From assembly GCA_903862245.1 (NCBI GenBank), contig CAIOXL010000059.1, positions 1 through 46,090 on the forward strand: DNA of 46,090 bases, read 5' to 3'. Positions within the stretch are counted from its first letter, which is position 1, and each line of letters opens with the position of its first letter. The position numbers and the translations under genes are program-made. Shown piece by piece: positions 8,485 through 16,086 of the stretch. Source of the DNA: an uncultured Geobacteraceae bacterium. GTDB lineage: Bacteria > Desulfobacterota > Desulfuromonadia > Geobacterales > Pseudopelobacteraceae. Below the pieces are notes generated by a model. It had not been told where the DNA came from. It saw nothing but the letters and a program-made list of their open reading frames with translations, and did not search any database.

Positions 8485-8820
8485 ATGTCAGTCAAGGTGC
8501 AGCATGAAGCAGCAATAACGGTGATAACCGTTGCGGGGCGCTTTGACGCTCTGATGGCAAAAGAGTTTAAAAACTGCATCGCCGATCTGACCGACGGCCA
8601 TCGGACCTTGATCGCCCTGGATATGGCGGCGGTCAATTTTATCGACAGTTCCGGGTTGGGATCTTTGGTGGGCGCCCTGAAGGGAATTTCCAAGGAGAAG
8701 GGTGAAATCAGGATAGCGGGGCTATCACCGGAAGTACGGACGATCTTTGAACTGACACGATTGCACCGGATTTTTGATATCTACGAAAACATTGAAACCG
8801 CCTGTGCAAGTTTCGGGTGA
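8485..8820 (+). CDS. STAS-domain anti-sigma factor antagonist (SpoIIAA/RsbV-like)
   Basis: A 111-residue single STAS domain. The phosphorylation site motif IDSSGLGS is intact at D54-S55-S56-G57, as in SpoIIAA and RsbV, and the length is normal. In the known partner-switch logic the unphosphorylated form binds a HATPase kinase partner, phosphorylation releases it, and a PP2C phosphatase resets it. All three components are encoded here: the phosphatase at 6066 and the kinase at 9211. A strong ribosome binding site (AGGGAGG, 8471-8477) precedes the ATG. The last residues are followed after 13 bases by the cupin gene. It may also control a polysaccharide protein directly, as STAS protein SypA does in Vibrio fischeri. 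Confidence 0.93.
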   Translation: MSVKVQHEAAITVITVAGRFDALMAKEFKNCIADLTDGHRTLIALDMAAVNFIDSSGLGSLVGALKGISKEKGEIRIAGLSPEVRTIFELTRLHRIFDIYENIETACASFG

Positions 8821-8833
8821 CCCTGGAGGATAT

Positions 8834-9205
8834 ATGGAGCGGGGAGAACGGCCGTGGGGCACTTACACGGTGCTGGATGAAAGCAGCAATTACAAGATCA
8901 AGCGCATCGAGGTGCTCCCGGGCCAACGTCTGTCGTTGCAGAAGCACCATCATCGCAGCGAACACTGGATCGTGGTTTCAGGGACAGCCAAGGTAACCTG
9001 CGGGGACAAGGTGTTCCAGGTCAACGTCAATGAATCCACCTATATTCCTATCGGCAACCGGCATCGACTGGAAAATCCGGGTAAGATCGCACTGGTGATC
9101 ATTGAAGTTCAGAATGGCGAATATCTGGGCGAGGATGACATCGTCCGCTTTGACGATGATTATCACCGTTGTGATACCTCCCCGGACGTTTCTCCAGCAG
9201 GATAA
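8834..9205 (+). CDS. Cupin, mannose-6-phosphate isomerase type II C-terminal-like
   Basis: A 123-residue cupin equivalent to the stand-alone isomerase domain found at the C-terminus of bifunctional ManC/AlgA proteins. It opens with RPWGTYTVLDE, carries the metal-binding QKHHHRSEHW motif and the PxGNRHRLENPG motif, and ends soon after the EVQNGEYLGEDDIVRFDDDY family signature. It would interconvert fructose-6-phosphate and mannose-6-phosphate, feeding GDP-mannose synthesis. The ATG at 8834 is chosen because GGAGG at 8825-8829 sits just upstream and the family motif starts there; a longer in-frame start at 8774 would overlap the STAS gene. In ManC the pyrophosphorylase and isomerase are fused; here they are separate genes with the STAS gene between them. 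Confidence 0.85.
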   Translation: MERGERPWGTYTVLDESSNYKIKRIEVLPGQRLSLQKHHHRSEHWIVVSGTAKVTCGDKVFQVNVNESTYIPIGNRHRLENPGKIALVIIEVQNGEYLGEDDIVRFDDDYHRCDTSPDVSPAG

Positions 9206-9210
9206 GGGAT

Positions 9211-9621
9211 ATGCGTAATTACTTGATTGAACTTCCTGCAGTCATCGAATCGCTGCGTATTGCGGCCCCCTTCACCGAAGCTGTTTTGAGGGAGCTGCCG
9301 GATATGCCGGAGCGCGAACGTCTGCGGCACGATCTCGCCCTGGTCTCCAGTGAAGCTCTGACCAATGCTCTCAACCACGGGAAAAATGCGGGTTCCCCGG
9401 TCCGCCTCACCTATGCCCTTGATTCAGACGGAATTATGATCACCGTTACCGACCGGGGCAGCGGCTTTGATCCGGACTCGGTCAGTCAACCGGATTTTGA
9501 CAAACGCCCGGAAGGGGGATACGGCATCTACATCATGAAAACGATCATGGATGACGTCCGGTATGAAAAGGGCATTGACGGCAACAATCTGATACTTACC
9601 AAAAAGTGGGCGGTGAATTGA
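9211..9621 (+). CDS. Anti-sigma-factor-type serine/threonine kinase (HATPase_c, RsbW/SpoIIAB-like)
   Basis: A 136-residue GHKL-fold ATPase. The N-box is present (SSEALTNALNHG near 49-60), as are the G1 box (TDRGSGFDP) and the G2 box (GGYGIYIMKTIMDD). There is no His-phosphotransfer domain, so it is of the RsbW/SpoIIAB class that phosphorylates a STAS antagonist on serine and sequesters a partner protein. No sigma factor gene lies in the window, so its output partner may be elsewhere or may not be a sigma factor. A ribosome binding site (AAGGGA) lies just before the ATG. It is sandwiched between sugar-nucleotide and export genes of the same operon. Confidence 0.9.
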   Translation: MRNYLIELPAVIESLRIAAPFTEAVLRELPDMPERERLRHDLALVSSEALTNALNHGKNAGSPVRLTYALDSDGIMITVTDRGSGFDPDSVSQPDFDKRPEGGYGIYIMKTIMDDVRYEKGIDGNNLILTKKWAVN

Positions 9622-9622
9622 C

Positions 9623-10636
9623 ATGATTCCGGGGTATAGAGCAAGGATATTCACGCTGGTTTTCGCCTGCATCGCGCTGCTCTCAGGGTGCGCAACTGGG
9701 CCGCAACCGCTCCCGCCAGGTTTCGTTATCGAACGGGATGTGAAACCGGTCGAATCCGCTTCCTCTGAAATAATGCGGATCTTTGAAGCCGGGCTCAACA
9801 AGGAATATCTTCTTGGCCCCGGTGATGTGGTGGAGATACTGGCCCCCTCATTGCCCGAAATTGCAGGCGAGCAGACGGTCAGTCCGGACGGGAGCATGAC
9901 CCTCTACCCTTCGGGTGAGCTAAAGGTGACCGGGAAAACCCGCACGGAAGTTGAAGCAGTTATCAGGGAATCGCTCCGGCACTATTTCGATACACCGGCT
10001 TTTACTCTGCGCATCAAGTCGTTCGAAAACAATCTGGTGCATGTGCTGGGGCGGGTAGCGATACCCGGCACGGTCAAGTTCCGTGGCAAACCGAACCTTC
10101 TGGAAGCCCTTTCCCGCGCCGGCGTCTTCTCCAGCGGCGGGCAGACCCGTCCACCATCCAGTTGCGCCATCATCCGGGGGAAAGATCAGCTGCTCTGGGT
10201 TTCTCTTGATGAAATGCTGCGGGGCGCCTCTTCCGGGCGCAACCTGGAACTGGCCGGAAACGACATTATTTATATTCCCGAGGCTGACGAGGCCAACGTG
10301 TATGTCTTTGGCGAAGTCAACAAACCGGGCGCGTTTGATGTCGGCAGCGTCAAAACGCTCCTGAACGCCATTGCACAGGCCGGCGGACCGACGGAAAATG
10401 CGGTTACCGACAGTGTCATGCTGGTTCGCAACAGAGGCATCGATGCCGGTGAGCCGATTAAAATCAGCCTGGACAGCTTTGTAGATAAAACGGACTTCTC
10501 CAAAAACGTTGTACTGGCCAAAAACGACATAATTTTCGTTCCCCGCAGAGGGATAGCGGGTCTGAACTATTACCTGCGGATGATAAACCCCTTCACCCAA
10601 TTATTGATCACCGGCTACACCCTGAGCAGAATATGA
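9623..10636 (+). CDS. Outer-membrane polysaccharide export lipoprotein (Wza/GumB-type OPX)
   Basis: A 337-residue precursor with a lipoprotein signal peptide (lipobox LLSGC, Cys23). A Poly_export domain (about 45-140: LLGPGDVVEI, then VSPDGSMTLYPSGELKVTGKTR) is followed by SLBB-type domains (VHVLGRVAIPGTVKF near 137; VYVFGEVNKPGAFDVG near 227). Proteins of this family form the periplasm-spanning and outer-membrane channel for capsule or EPS. The C-terminus (YYLRMINPFTQLLITGYTLSRI) is amphipathic, consistent with outer-membrane insertion. One base separates it from the kinase gene; its stop overlaps the next ATG. Confidence 0.92.
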   Translation: MIPGYRARIFTLVFACIALLSGCATGPQPLPPGFVIERDVKPVESASSEIMRIFEAGLNKEYLLGPGDVVEILAPSLPEIAGEQTVSPDGSMTLYPSGELKVTGKTRTEVEAVIRESLRHYFDTPAFTLRIKSFENNLVHVLGRVAIPGTVKFRGKPNLLEALSRAGVFSSGGQTRPPSSCAIIRGKDQLLWVSLDEMLRGASSGRNLELAGNDIIYIPEADEANVYVFGEVNKPGAFDVGSVKTLLNAIAQAGGPTENAVTDSVMLVRNRGIDAGEPIKISLDSFVDKTDFSKNVVLAKNDIIFVPRRGIAGLNYYLRMINPFTQLLITGYTLSRI

Positions 10637-12807
10637 CGAGAGAGCCATCCGTTAAGCAGCCAAAGCGCATTTTCAGCAAGCCGTTCAACCCGATCGGCGC
10701 CATCATTGAATATCTGCATATCGTGGTCGCCATCACGCTGATCGGCACAATTCTGACCGTTCCCTTCGTCATCCTCAAGAAAAAGCCTAAATACGGGACT
10801 GAGGGAATCATCATGATTAATCCCTACATGCCCAAGATTCTTTACCGGGTTGAGGATAGTAACTTTATCCATTCCTTTGAAGACTGGATGCGTACCCAGG
10901 TTAAGGTAATCACCAGTTATCCGGTGCTGGAATGGGCCATAAAGGATTATGAGGCACAGGGATTCAAGTGGCGGCTTCAGGGTGAATCTTCGCTGTCAGC
11001 GGTCAACCGGCTTAACGGCCGTATCAAGGTGGTGCAGATCCGGGACACCCAGCTCATCACCATTTCTACGGAGAGCCTGCGCAGCGACGGCATGGCGGAA
11101 ATTATCAACAGCGTCATCAAGGGGTATATCAACTCCATCGATTCATATACCCACACTCAGGACAGTTACAAGCTGGACGTACTGGGGAAAGAACGGCAGA
11201 AAGTCCAGAAAGAACTGGATGAGGGGTACCGGAAGCTTGAGGAGATCTCCCAGCAATACGGTACTGCCATAACCGAGGAGAAAAATTTATACATCTACTT
11301 CGAGTCGCTTATGGACCTGAAGAAAACTTATAACAAGATGGTTGCCGACCGGATCACGGCTGACAGCCGCATGAAGGCTCTGAATGAAAAGAGTGGCGTC
11401 CTGAAGGGGATGCCGCTTTCCGGACTGGTGGCCGACCGGGTTGACGCGGGACTCGGCATGTCCAGCCTGATAGTCCAGATCAGCACCCGTATTCAGGAGG
11501 CCAAGGAGCAGATGGTAGGACTGACCGAAGATAACCCGCGTCAGATTCTGCTCAAACGCCGCCTGCAGGAATTGGAAGGGCAGGTTGCCCGCCTGCAGGA
11601 GTGGACCGCAAAAAATCAGGATTTGGTCGTGCGGGGCAAACTTCTGGATGACAATCAGCTGGCGATTGAAAATTCCAGGGTTGACTACCGGACATCAAAA
11701 GACGCTGAAAAGCTGTTGCTGAAAGAGCTGGACCGCGCCCAGCAGGAGATTTTGAAATACAACTCCGCCGTGCTGCACGCCCAGACCAAACGTCAGGAAA
11801 TCCAGAGGCTGATGGAAAGTCTGACCAGGATAAATGAGCGTACCGACCAGATCCAGATGGAGTTTGCCTCGCCGGGACGTATCACGGTTACCGCCTGGGC
11901 CCAGAAACCGGAGCATCCCAATGTGGACCCGCGCGGCAAACTGGTGCCGATCTGCTTCCTCATATCGTTGCTGGCCGGGGTTGGTGTAGCCCTGGGGCGC
12001 GAAATGAGCGACAGCCGCATCAAGCGACCAGCCGATGTGGAAAAACTGCTCGGATTCCCGCTGACCGGTTTTCTGCTGCGCCCCGCAGAGGAAAAAATTC
12101 CGCTGGACGACCTGTACTCCCTGCATAAACGCCGCCCCCGCTCCTTCATGACGCAACAACTGGCCGAGATCGTCGTAAAGATGGATCGGGAACGCTTGGA
12201 GCACGGCTCAAAGGTCTTCGCCTTCACCGGACTTGGTGACGGCTGCGGCGTCACCATGCTGGCCATGAATCTTCTGGCCATGAGTTCAGTGCCGAGAGAC
12301 CGCAGACTCTACATCGACCTGAACAGCCGCGCCCCATCCGGCAGCAGTGAGCCGTTGAAAAGCATCCTAAGAGCCGCCCGGGAGGCCAATCTTCCCAATG
12401 GCTTCATCAATGGCGTCAGTGACGAATTCCCGTTTGTATTTTACCCCAGCGCCAGCGACCCGAACGGAGGGTTTGCGTATTCGTACGAAGACCTGAAGGT
12501 GCTTATCGAAGCGCTGAAAGAGTCCTTCGACATGATTGTACTCGATCTCCCTCCGATCCTGCTTTCAGCAGATACCCAGGCTCTTGTCAGCATTGCCGAC
12601 GTAACGGTCCTGACCGCCCTGGCACGCCATTCCCTCTGGGGAGAACTGATGAGTTCCGTGTCAATGTTGGATGATAGCGGCGTCAAGGTGATTTCGGTAG
12701 TGTTGAACCGGGTCGGTTTTGTGCGTGGCGGGTACCTCCGTAAAAAACTTCAAGCCTACTTGACCCTGGGACGGGAAAAGAAACGCCGCCTGTTCGGGAA
12801 CGGGTAA
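10633..12807 (+). CDS. Wzz/GNVR chain-length protein fused to a degenerate tyrosine-kinase-type ATPase domain
   Basis: A 724-residue inner-membrane polysaccharide co-polymerase. An N-terminal cytoplasmic tail and TM1 (about 32-52) lead to a large periplasmic domain with long coiled coils (about 175-410). The PNVDPRG-preceded TM2 (about 437-455) leads to a cytoplasmic MinD/BY-kinase-like domain (about 480-724). That domain keeps Walker A' (LYIDLN) and Walker B (MIVLDLPPIL), but the P-loop reads GDGCGVT, with Val540 where the conserved Lys is expected, and the C-terminus (LTLGREKKRRLFGNG) has no tyrosine cluster. It is therefore probably a pseudokinase that retains the chain-length role. It overlaps the export lipoprotein gene and sits directly before the polymerase. 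Confidence 0.9.
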   Translation: MTREPSVKQPKRIFSKPFNPIGAIIEYLHIVVAITLIGTILTVPFVILKKKPKYGTEGIIMINPYMPKILYRVEDSNFIHSFEDWMRTQVKVITSYPVLEWAIKDYEAQGFKWRLQGESSLSAVNRLNGRIKVVQIRDTQLITISTESLRSDGMAEIINSVIKGYINSIDSYTHTQDSYKLDVLGKERQKVQKELDEGYRKLEEISQQYGTAITEEKNLYIYFESLMDLKKTYNKMVADRITADSRMKALNEKSGVLKGMPLSGLVADRVDAGLGMSSLIVQISTRIQEAKEQMVGLTEDNPRQILLKRRLQELEGQVARLQEWTAKNQDLVVRGKLLDDNQLAIENSRVDYRTSKDAEKLLLKELDRAQQEILKYNSAVLHAQTKRQEIQRLMESLTRINERTDQIQMEFASPGRITVTAWAQKPEHPNVDPRGKLVPICFLISLLAGVGVALGREMSDSRIKRPADVEKLLGFPLTGFLLRPAEEKIPLDDLYSLHKRRPRSFMTQQLAEIVVKMDRERLEHGSKVFAFTGLGDGCGVTMLAMNLLAMSSVPRDRRLYIDLNSRAPSGSSEPLKSILRAAREANLPNGFINGVSDEFPFVFYPSASDPNGGFAYSYEDLKVLIEALKESFDMIVLDLPPILLSADTQALVSIADVTVLTALARHSLWGELMSSVSMLDDSGVKVISVVLNRVGFVRGGYLRKKLQAYLTLGREKKRRLFGNG

Positions 12808-12814
12808 TACCCGG

Positions 12815-14173
12815 ATGGACAAGATCATCCTCCTCTTCATGCTGGCATCCATCGCCCTGCTCATGTACAAGGAGCCGAAGGAGCTATTCCTCTACTTCTT
12901 CCTGCCGGTACTAACGATGATGCCAGTTTATTACCAGACCAAGGTTGTATCCGGCATACCGGAAATCAGTTTCTGGAGTGCCGTGCTGCTGCCAATCGCG
13001 TTCGTCTGGATTTTCAACAAACATGGCGAAGGGTACCGCTTTTCTCCCCTGGATCTTCTCATCCTCCTGCATCTCGTTCTCGTTTTTTCCGGTGAATGGC
13101 ACAATACTACCTACAAGGAAGCCCAGAAGGTGTTCTACAACGACCTGACCATTCGTCTGCTCCCCTGTATTATGGCGCGGGCCTGGTTCATGGACTCCGA
13201 CAGTCGCCTGAAAATGTTCAAGATTATTGTTGTGTGCGGCGCGATAGTAGCTGCATTCCAGATCATCGAATTCCGTTTATGGTTCAACGTGTTTGACGAC
13301 ATCCTGCGGAAAATCTGGCCCCATTCCGTCCCCTGGGGTGGCGGCATGAGACGTGGCGGATTGAAGCGGGCGGCCGGCCCCTTCGGACACCCCATCTGCT
13401 CCGGTTATTTCTTTACCATGTTCGTACCACTGGCGATCTGGCTCTGGAAAAACGATTATTTCGAGTTAAAAAAACATGGCCGCTGGCTGTTTCTGCTCTG
13501 CGTGATGGGCGGGATCACATCCATCTCCCGTGCTCCCATCGCCGGGATTGTCATGGGATTTATCATCATCTGGTACGGCTGGGCTAAAAACAAAAGTGTG
13601 GCGACCATGCTCCTGGTCAGCTTCCTCATCATTACTTCCATCCTGGTGGTACCCAAACTTGTCGCCTACATGAGCGCAAGCCGGGCCACCGCAGAAACAG
13701 AGGATCAGCGCAACGCTGCCTACCGAAAGGAACTGCTGGAAAACTACCAGGAGGTCATTGCCGAAAAACCGCTGTTCGGCTGGGGGCGCTTCGGCGTACC
13801 GGTGGTCAAGGGGCAGGACTCGGTTGACAATGAATATCTGGTGATTGTTCTGGCATCGGGCTATATGTCGCTCTACGCCTACCTGGCGTGCATACTCTGG
13901 GTGCTGGTCAGGCTGACTCTGTTCGCGGTTTTCAGTGATCCCTCCTCACGGGAGGGGCGCCTGGCCTGGTGTCTTCTGGCGGGGCTCATAACCGCCGCAT
14001 TCACCCAGACTACGGTGTATGCCGGCACTCAGACGGTGCAGTTCTTCTATATGCTCATGGGTTTTTCGGAAGCTCTGGTACAACTGAAACATTTTGAACA
14101 CGAGGGGCAGCCCGCGCTTGCTCGGACACTTGGAGGAGATGAGTATGGCTATACCTTTTCTCGGACGTTGTAG
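12815..14173 (+). CDS. Wzy-type O-antigen/EPS polymerase
   Basis: A 452-residue very hydrophobic protein with about ten or more predicted membrane helices and a large periplasmic loop. The region GGLKRAAGPFGHPICSGYFF (about 186-205) and the following FVPLAIWL resemble the Wzy_C/O-antigen-ligase family. The loop near 290-330 carries conserved charged residues (ENYQEVIAEKPLFGWGRFG), also typical. It would join lipid-linked repeat units in the periplasm, working with the Wzz-like protein encoded just before it. Polymerase fits better than ligase because of the Wzx, Wzz and OPX partners. Last gene of the plus operon starting at 6066; 82 bases separate it from a convergent gene, without a strong terminator hairpin. 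Confidence 0.85.
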   Translation: MDKIILLFMLASIALLMYKEPKELFLYFFLPVLTMMPVYYQTKVVSGIPEISFWSAVLLPIAFVWIFNKHGEGYRFSPLDLLILLHLVLVFSGEWHNTTYKEAQKVFYNDLTIRLLPCIMARAWFMDSDSRLKMFKIIVVCGAIVAAFQIIEFRLWFNVFDDILRKIWPHSVPWGGGMRRGGLKRAAGPFGHPICSGYFFTMFVPLAIWLWKNDYFELKKHGRWLFLLCVMGGITSISRAPIAGIVMGFIIIWYGWAKNKSVATMLLVSFLIITSILVVPKLVAYMSASRATAETEDQRNAAYRKELLENYQEVIAEKPLFGWGRFGVPVVKGQDSVDNEYLVIVLASGYMSLYAYLACILWVLVRLTLFAVFSDPSSREGRLAWCLLAGLITAAFTQTTVYAGTQTVQFFYMLMGFSEALVQLKHFEHEGQPALARTLGGDEYGYTFSRTL

Positions 14174-14255
14174 GGAAGTGGCGGGATGAGCAGGAATAGG
14201 CGTTATTCTGAATGATTACGATATGATATGCTTCTCATGGATTCCCGGTTTTCTA

Positions 14256-14897
14256 TTACAGCTGACGGCGAAAGGAGGTGTCGCGAGTATTCCGCTGTTC
14301 CTGGGGGCTTCCATTCTGTCGATTTACATCTAATCGGACATACAGCCAGCGTAATGCTCCCACCACCGTCATGCCCAGTCCGGCCAGTTCCAACAGTCTA
14401 CCCACTGAGATTCCGGCCAGCCGCAGGTTAAACAGAGTGTCCGTATCGTGATAGGAAACCAGCTGCAGCAACGCAAGCAGAAGCAGCAGGCCGACACCCA
14501 AAACCGCAGGCATGCACTCTGACCAGACCTCATGCAATCTGACGAGATAGCGCTTCAGTGTCATGAGAGTCGCCACGCAGAGGAACATAAGAAGCAGGAG
14601 CTGCCATTCGCGGCGCCCCGCATACCACCCGTCGGTTTGTGCAAATGCACGGACAAAGTTGGTCAGCAGGTTGTCGATCCGGTACAACGTATTACCACCC
14701 AGCAACGCCAACATGATGGCGGCCAGAAACCAGACGCCGCCGCTTTCGCCGCTGCGCCGGCTCATTTGGCGGGCGGCGAAGCAGAGCAGCGCGGCACAAG
14801 AATAGGCCGCCACGAGCAGGAGTTCGCGCCAACCGGCACGCTGAACGACCAATTCCCACTGGTAATACGCTATGTCCCACGCCTCATTCCAGATCAT
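14256..14897 (-). CDS. Unknown integral membrane protein
   Basis: A 213-residue protein with about five membrane helices (near 24-42, 53-71, 94-115, 127-147 and 162-185). Between helices two and three is RIDNLLTNFVRAFAQ followed by GWYAGRREWQ. I do not recognise the family. It is the only minus-strand gene between two plus-strand EPS operons, convergent with the polymerase and divergent from a GT4 gene, and it has its own good promoter candidate (14939-14967). Codon use looks like that of its neighbours. It could take part in EPS assembly or membrane signalling, but nothing in it shows a catalytic function. The ATG at 14897 has only a weak GGTGA upstream. Confidence 0.7.
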   Translation of the reverse strand: MIWNEAWDIAYYQWELVVQRAGWRELLLVAAYSCAALLCFAARQMSRRSGESGGVWFLAAIMLALLGGNTLYRIDNLLTNFVRAFAQTDGWYAGRREWQLLLLMFLCVATLMTLKRYLVRLHEVWSECMPAVLGVGLLLLLALLQLVSYHDTDTLFNLRLAGISVGRLLELAGLGMTVVGALRWLYVRLDVNRQNGSPQEQRNTRDTSFRRQL

Positions 14898-14938
14898 TCA
14901 GGTCACCCGCACGCGACGATACAATATTTTGCAGAGCA

Positions 14939-14967
14939 TATATACAGAAGACGCTGACAAATATCAA
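14939..14967 (-). promoter_or_regulatory. Sigma70-type promoter for the unknown membrane protein
   Basis: Read on the minus strand: TTGATA (14967-14962), a 17-base spacer, then TATATA (14944-14939). The predicted start of transcription is near 14932, giving a leader of about 35 bases before the ATG at 14897. The -35 box matches the consensus at 5 of 6 positions and the spacing is ideal, so this is the best promoter-like sequence I found in the window. Confidence 0.55.
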
Positions 14968-15033
14968 ATTTTGTGACATTGTGGCAACTCACCGGCCTGA
15001 TGGACCGGTACTGATACCTTGAAGGATGCAATC

Positions 15034-16086
15034 ATGGATATAACTTTTCTCGTACCCTTTAAAGGGATCGCCGGAGGTCTGCGGGTGGTCACCTGTTACG
15101 GCAACGCCCTCATCCGCAGGGGACACCGGGTCACGGTCGTCTACCCGAAACGTGAATTTGCCTTCCGGGAACGGCTGCGCCGCGAGGTCAAACGAGCGTT
15201 TCATCACGAGAAGGATCATCTTGATTATTTCTGCGGAAAACTCGTTGAAGTGCCGGAAATAAACGAAGCATATATCCCCGACGGTGACGCCGTGATCGCC
15301 ACGTCGTTTCAGACCGCCGAGTGGGCCGCCCCCCTTCCCGACCGGTGCGGTGCCAAGTCCTACCTCATTCAGGGTTATGAAAAACTGTGGGCCAAAGAGA
15401 GCGAGGACGTGGATGCCACCTTCCGTCTGCCATTTCGTAAAATAGTCATCTCCCGCTGGCTGAGAGATCTGGTGGAGGAAATTTCCGGGGAACGCGGCAT
15501 CCCGGTCATACCGAATGGACGGGATTTTTTCCTTTCCTGCTTTGACGGCGAAGGGATCAGCAGGAAATTCGACGTGGGGCTTCTCTACTCACCGGTTCCG
15601 CTGAAACGCACCGATGTGGCGCTGAAGGCGCTGGCGATCCTGATGAAGCGCCATCCCGGCCTGAAGATCGCCATGTTCGGTTCCCAGGAACCTGATCTGG
15701 TACAGTACCCGGATTTCCCCTTTCGCGAGGTGGAGTTCCAGCGGACCCCCACCCAGGAGGAGATCCGCCGCACCTATCTGGACACGAAAGTATGGATGAC
15801 GGCTTCCAGCACCGAAGGGTTCTGCCTGCCCGCCCTGGAAGCTATCTCCCTTGGCTGCCCGATCGTCTCCGCAGACAACAGGGGCATTTTGGATGTCATC
15901 AGCGACGGCGTGGAAGGGTATATCGTCCCGGTGGGCGATCCGGCGGCACTTGCCGACCGGGTCTCACACCTTCTGGCCGACCGGGATCTGCTGAACCGCA
16001 TGAGTGCCGCCGCCCTGCGCCGGGCCGACGACTTTTCGTGGGAGCGCTCGACCGACATGCTGGAGAAGGTGCTGGAGGGAGCATGA
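15034..16086 (+). CDS. GT4 family glycosyltransferase
   Basis: A 350-residue GT-B glycosyltransferase. It opens with DITFLVPFKGIAGGLRVV, with the glycine-rich acceptor loop; the C-terminal half shows GLLYSPVPLKRTDVALKA, then the donor loop TEGFCLPALEAISLGCPIV containing the E-x7-E pair, and a DNRGILDVI segment. The ATG at 15034 is preferred over a TTG at 15019 because AAGGA (15022-15026) sits at the right distance and homology begins there. It heads a three-gene operon in which each stop overlaps the next start. Substrate unknown. Confidence 0.88.
   Translation: MDITFLVPFKGIAGGLRVVTCYGNALIRRGHRVTVVYPKREFAFRERLRREVKRAFHHEKDHLDYFCGKLVEVPEINEAYIPDGDAVIATSFQTAEWAAPLPDRCGAKSYLIQGYEKLWAKESEDVDATFRLPFRKIVISRWLRDLVEEISGERGIPVIPNGRDFFLSCFDGEGISRKFDVGLLYSPVPLKRTDVALKALAILMKRHPGLKIAMFGSQEPDLVQYPDFPFREVEFQRTPTQEEIRRTYLDTKVWMTASSTEGFCLPALEAISLGCPIVSADNRGILDVISDGVEGYIVPVGDPAALADRVSHLLADRDLLNRMSAAALRRADDFSWERSTDMLEKVLEGA

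Noticed and set aside
8774-8833. Longer N-terminus for the cupin
   Set aside because: The extra 20 codons overlap the STAS gene and lack a ribosome binding site; GGAGG precedes the ATG at 8834, where homology begins.
14898-15033. Sigma54 promoter for the GT4 operon
   Set aside because: A TGGCA-like sequence occurs near 14982 but the required downstream TGC element at the right spacing is absent.
15792-16082. Longer N-terminus for the second GT4 gene of the 15034 operon
   Set aside because: It would overlap the preceding gene by about 290 bases; the ATGA overlap at 16083 and the GT4 acceptor-loop start fit the family.
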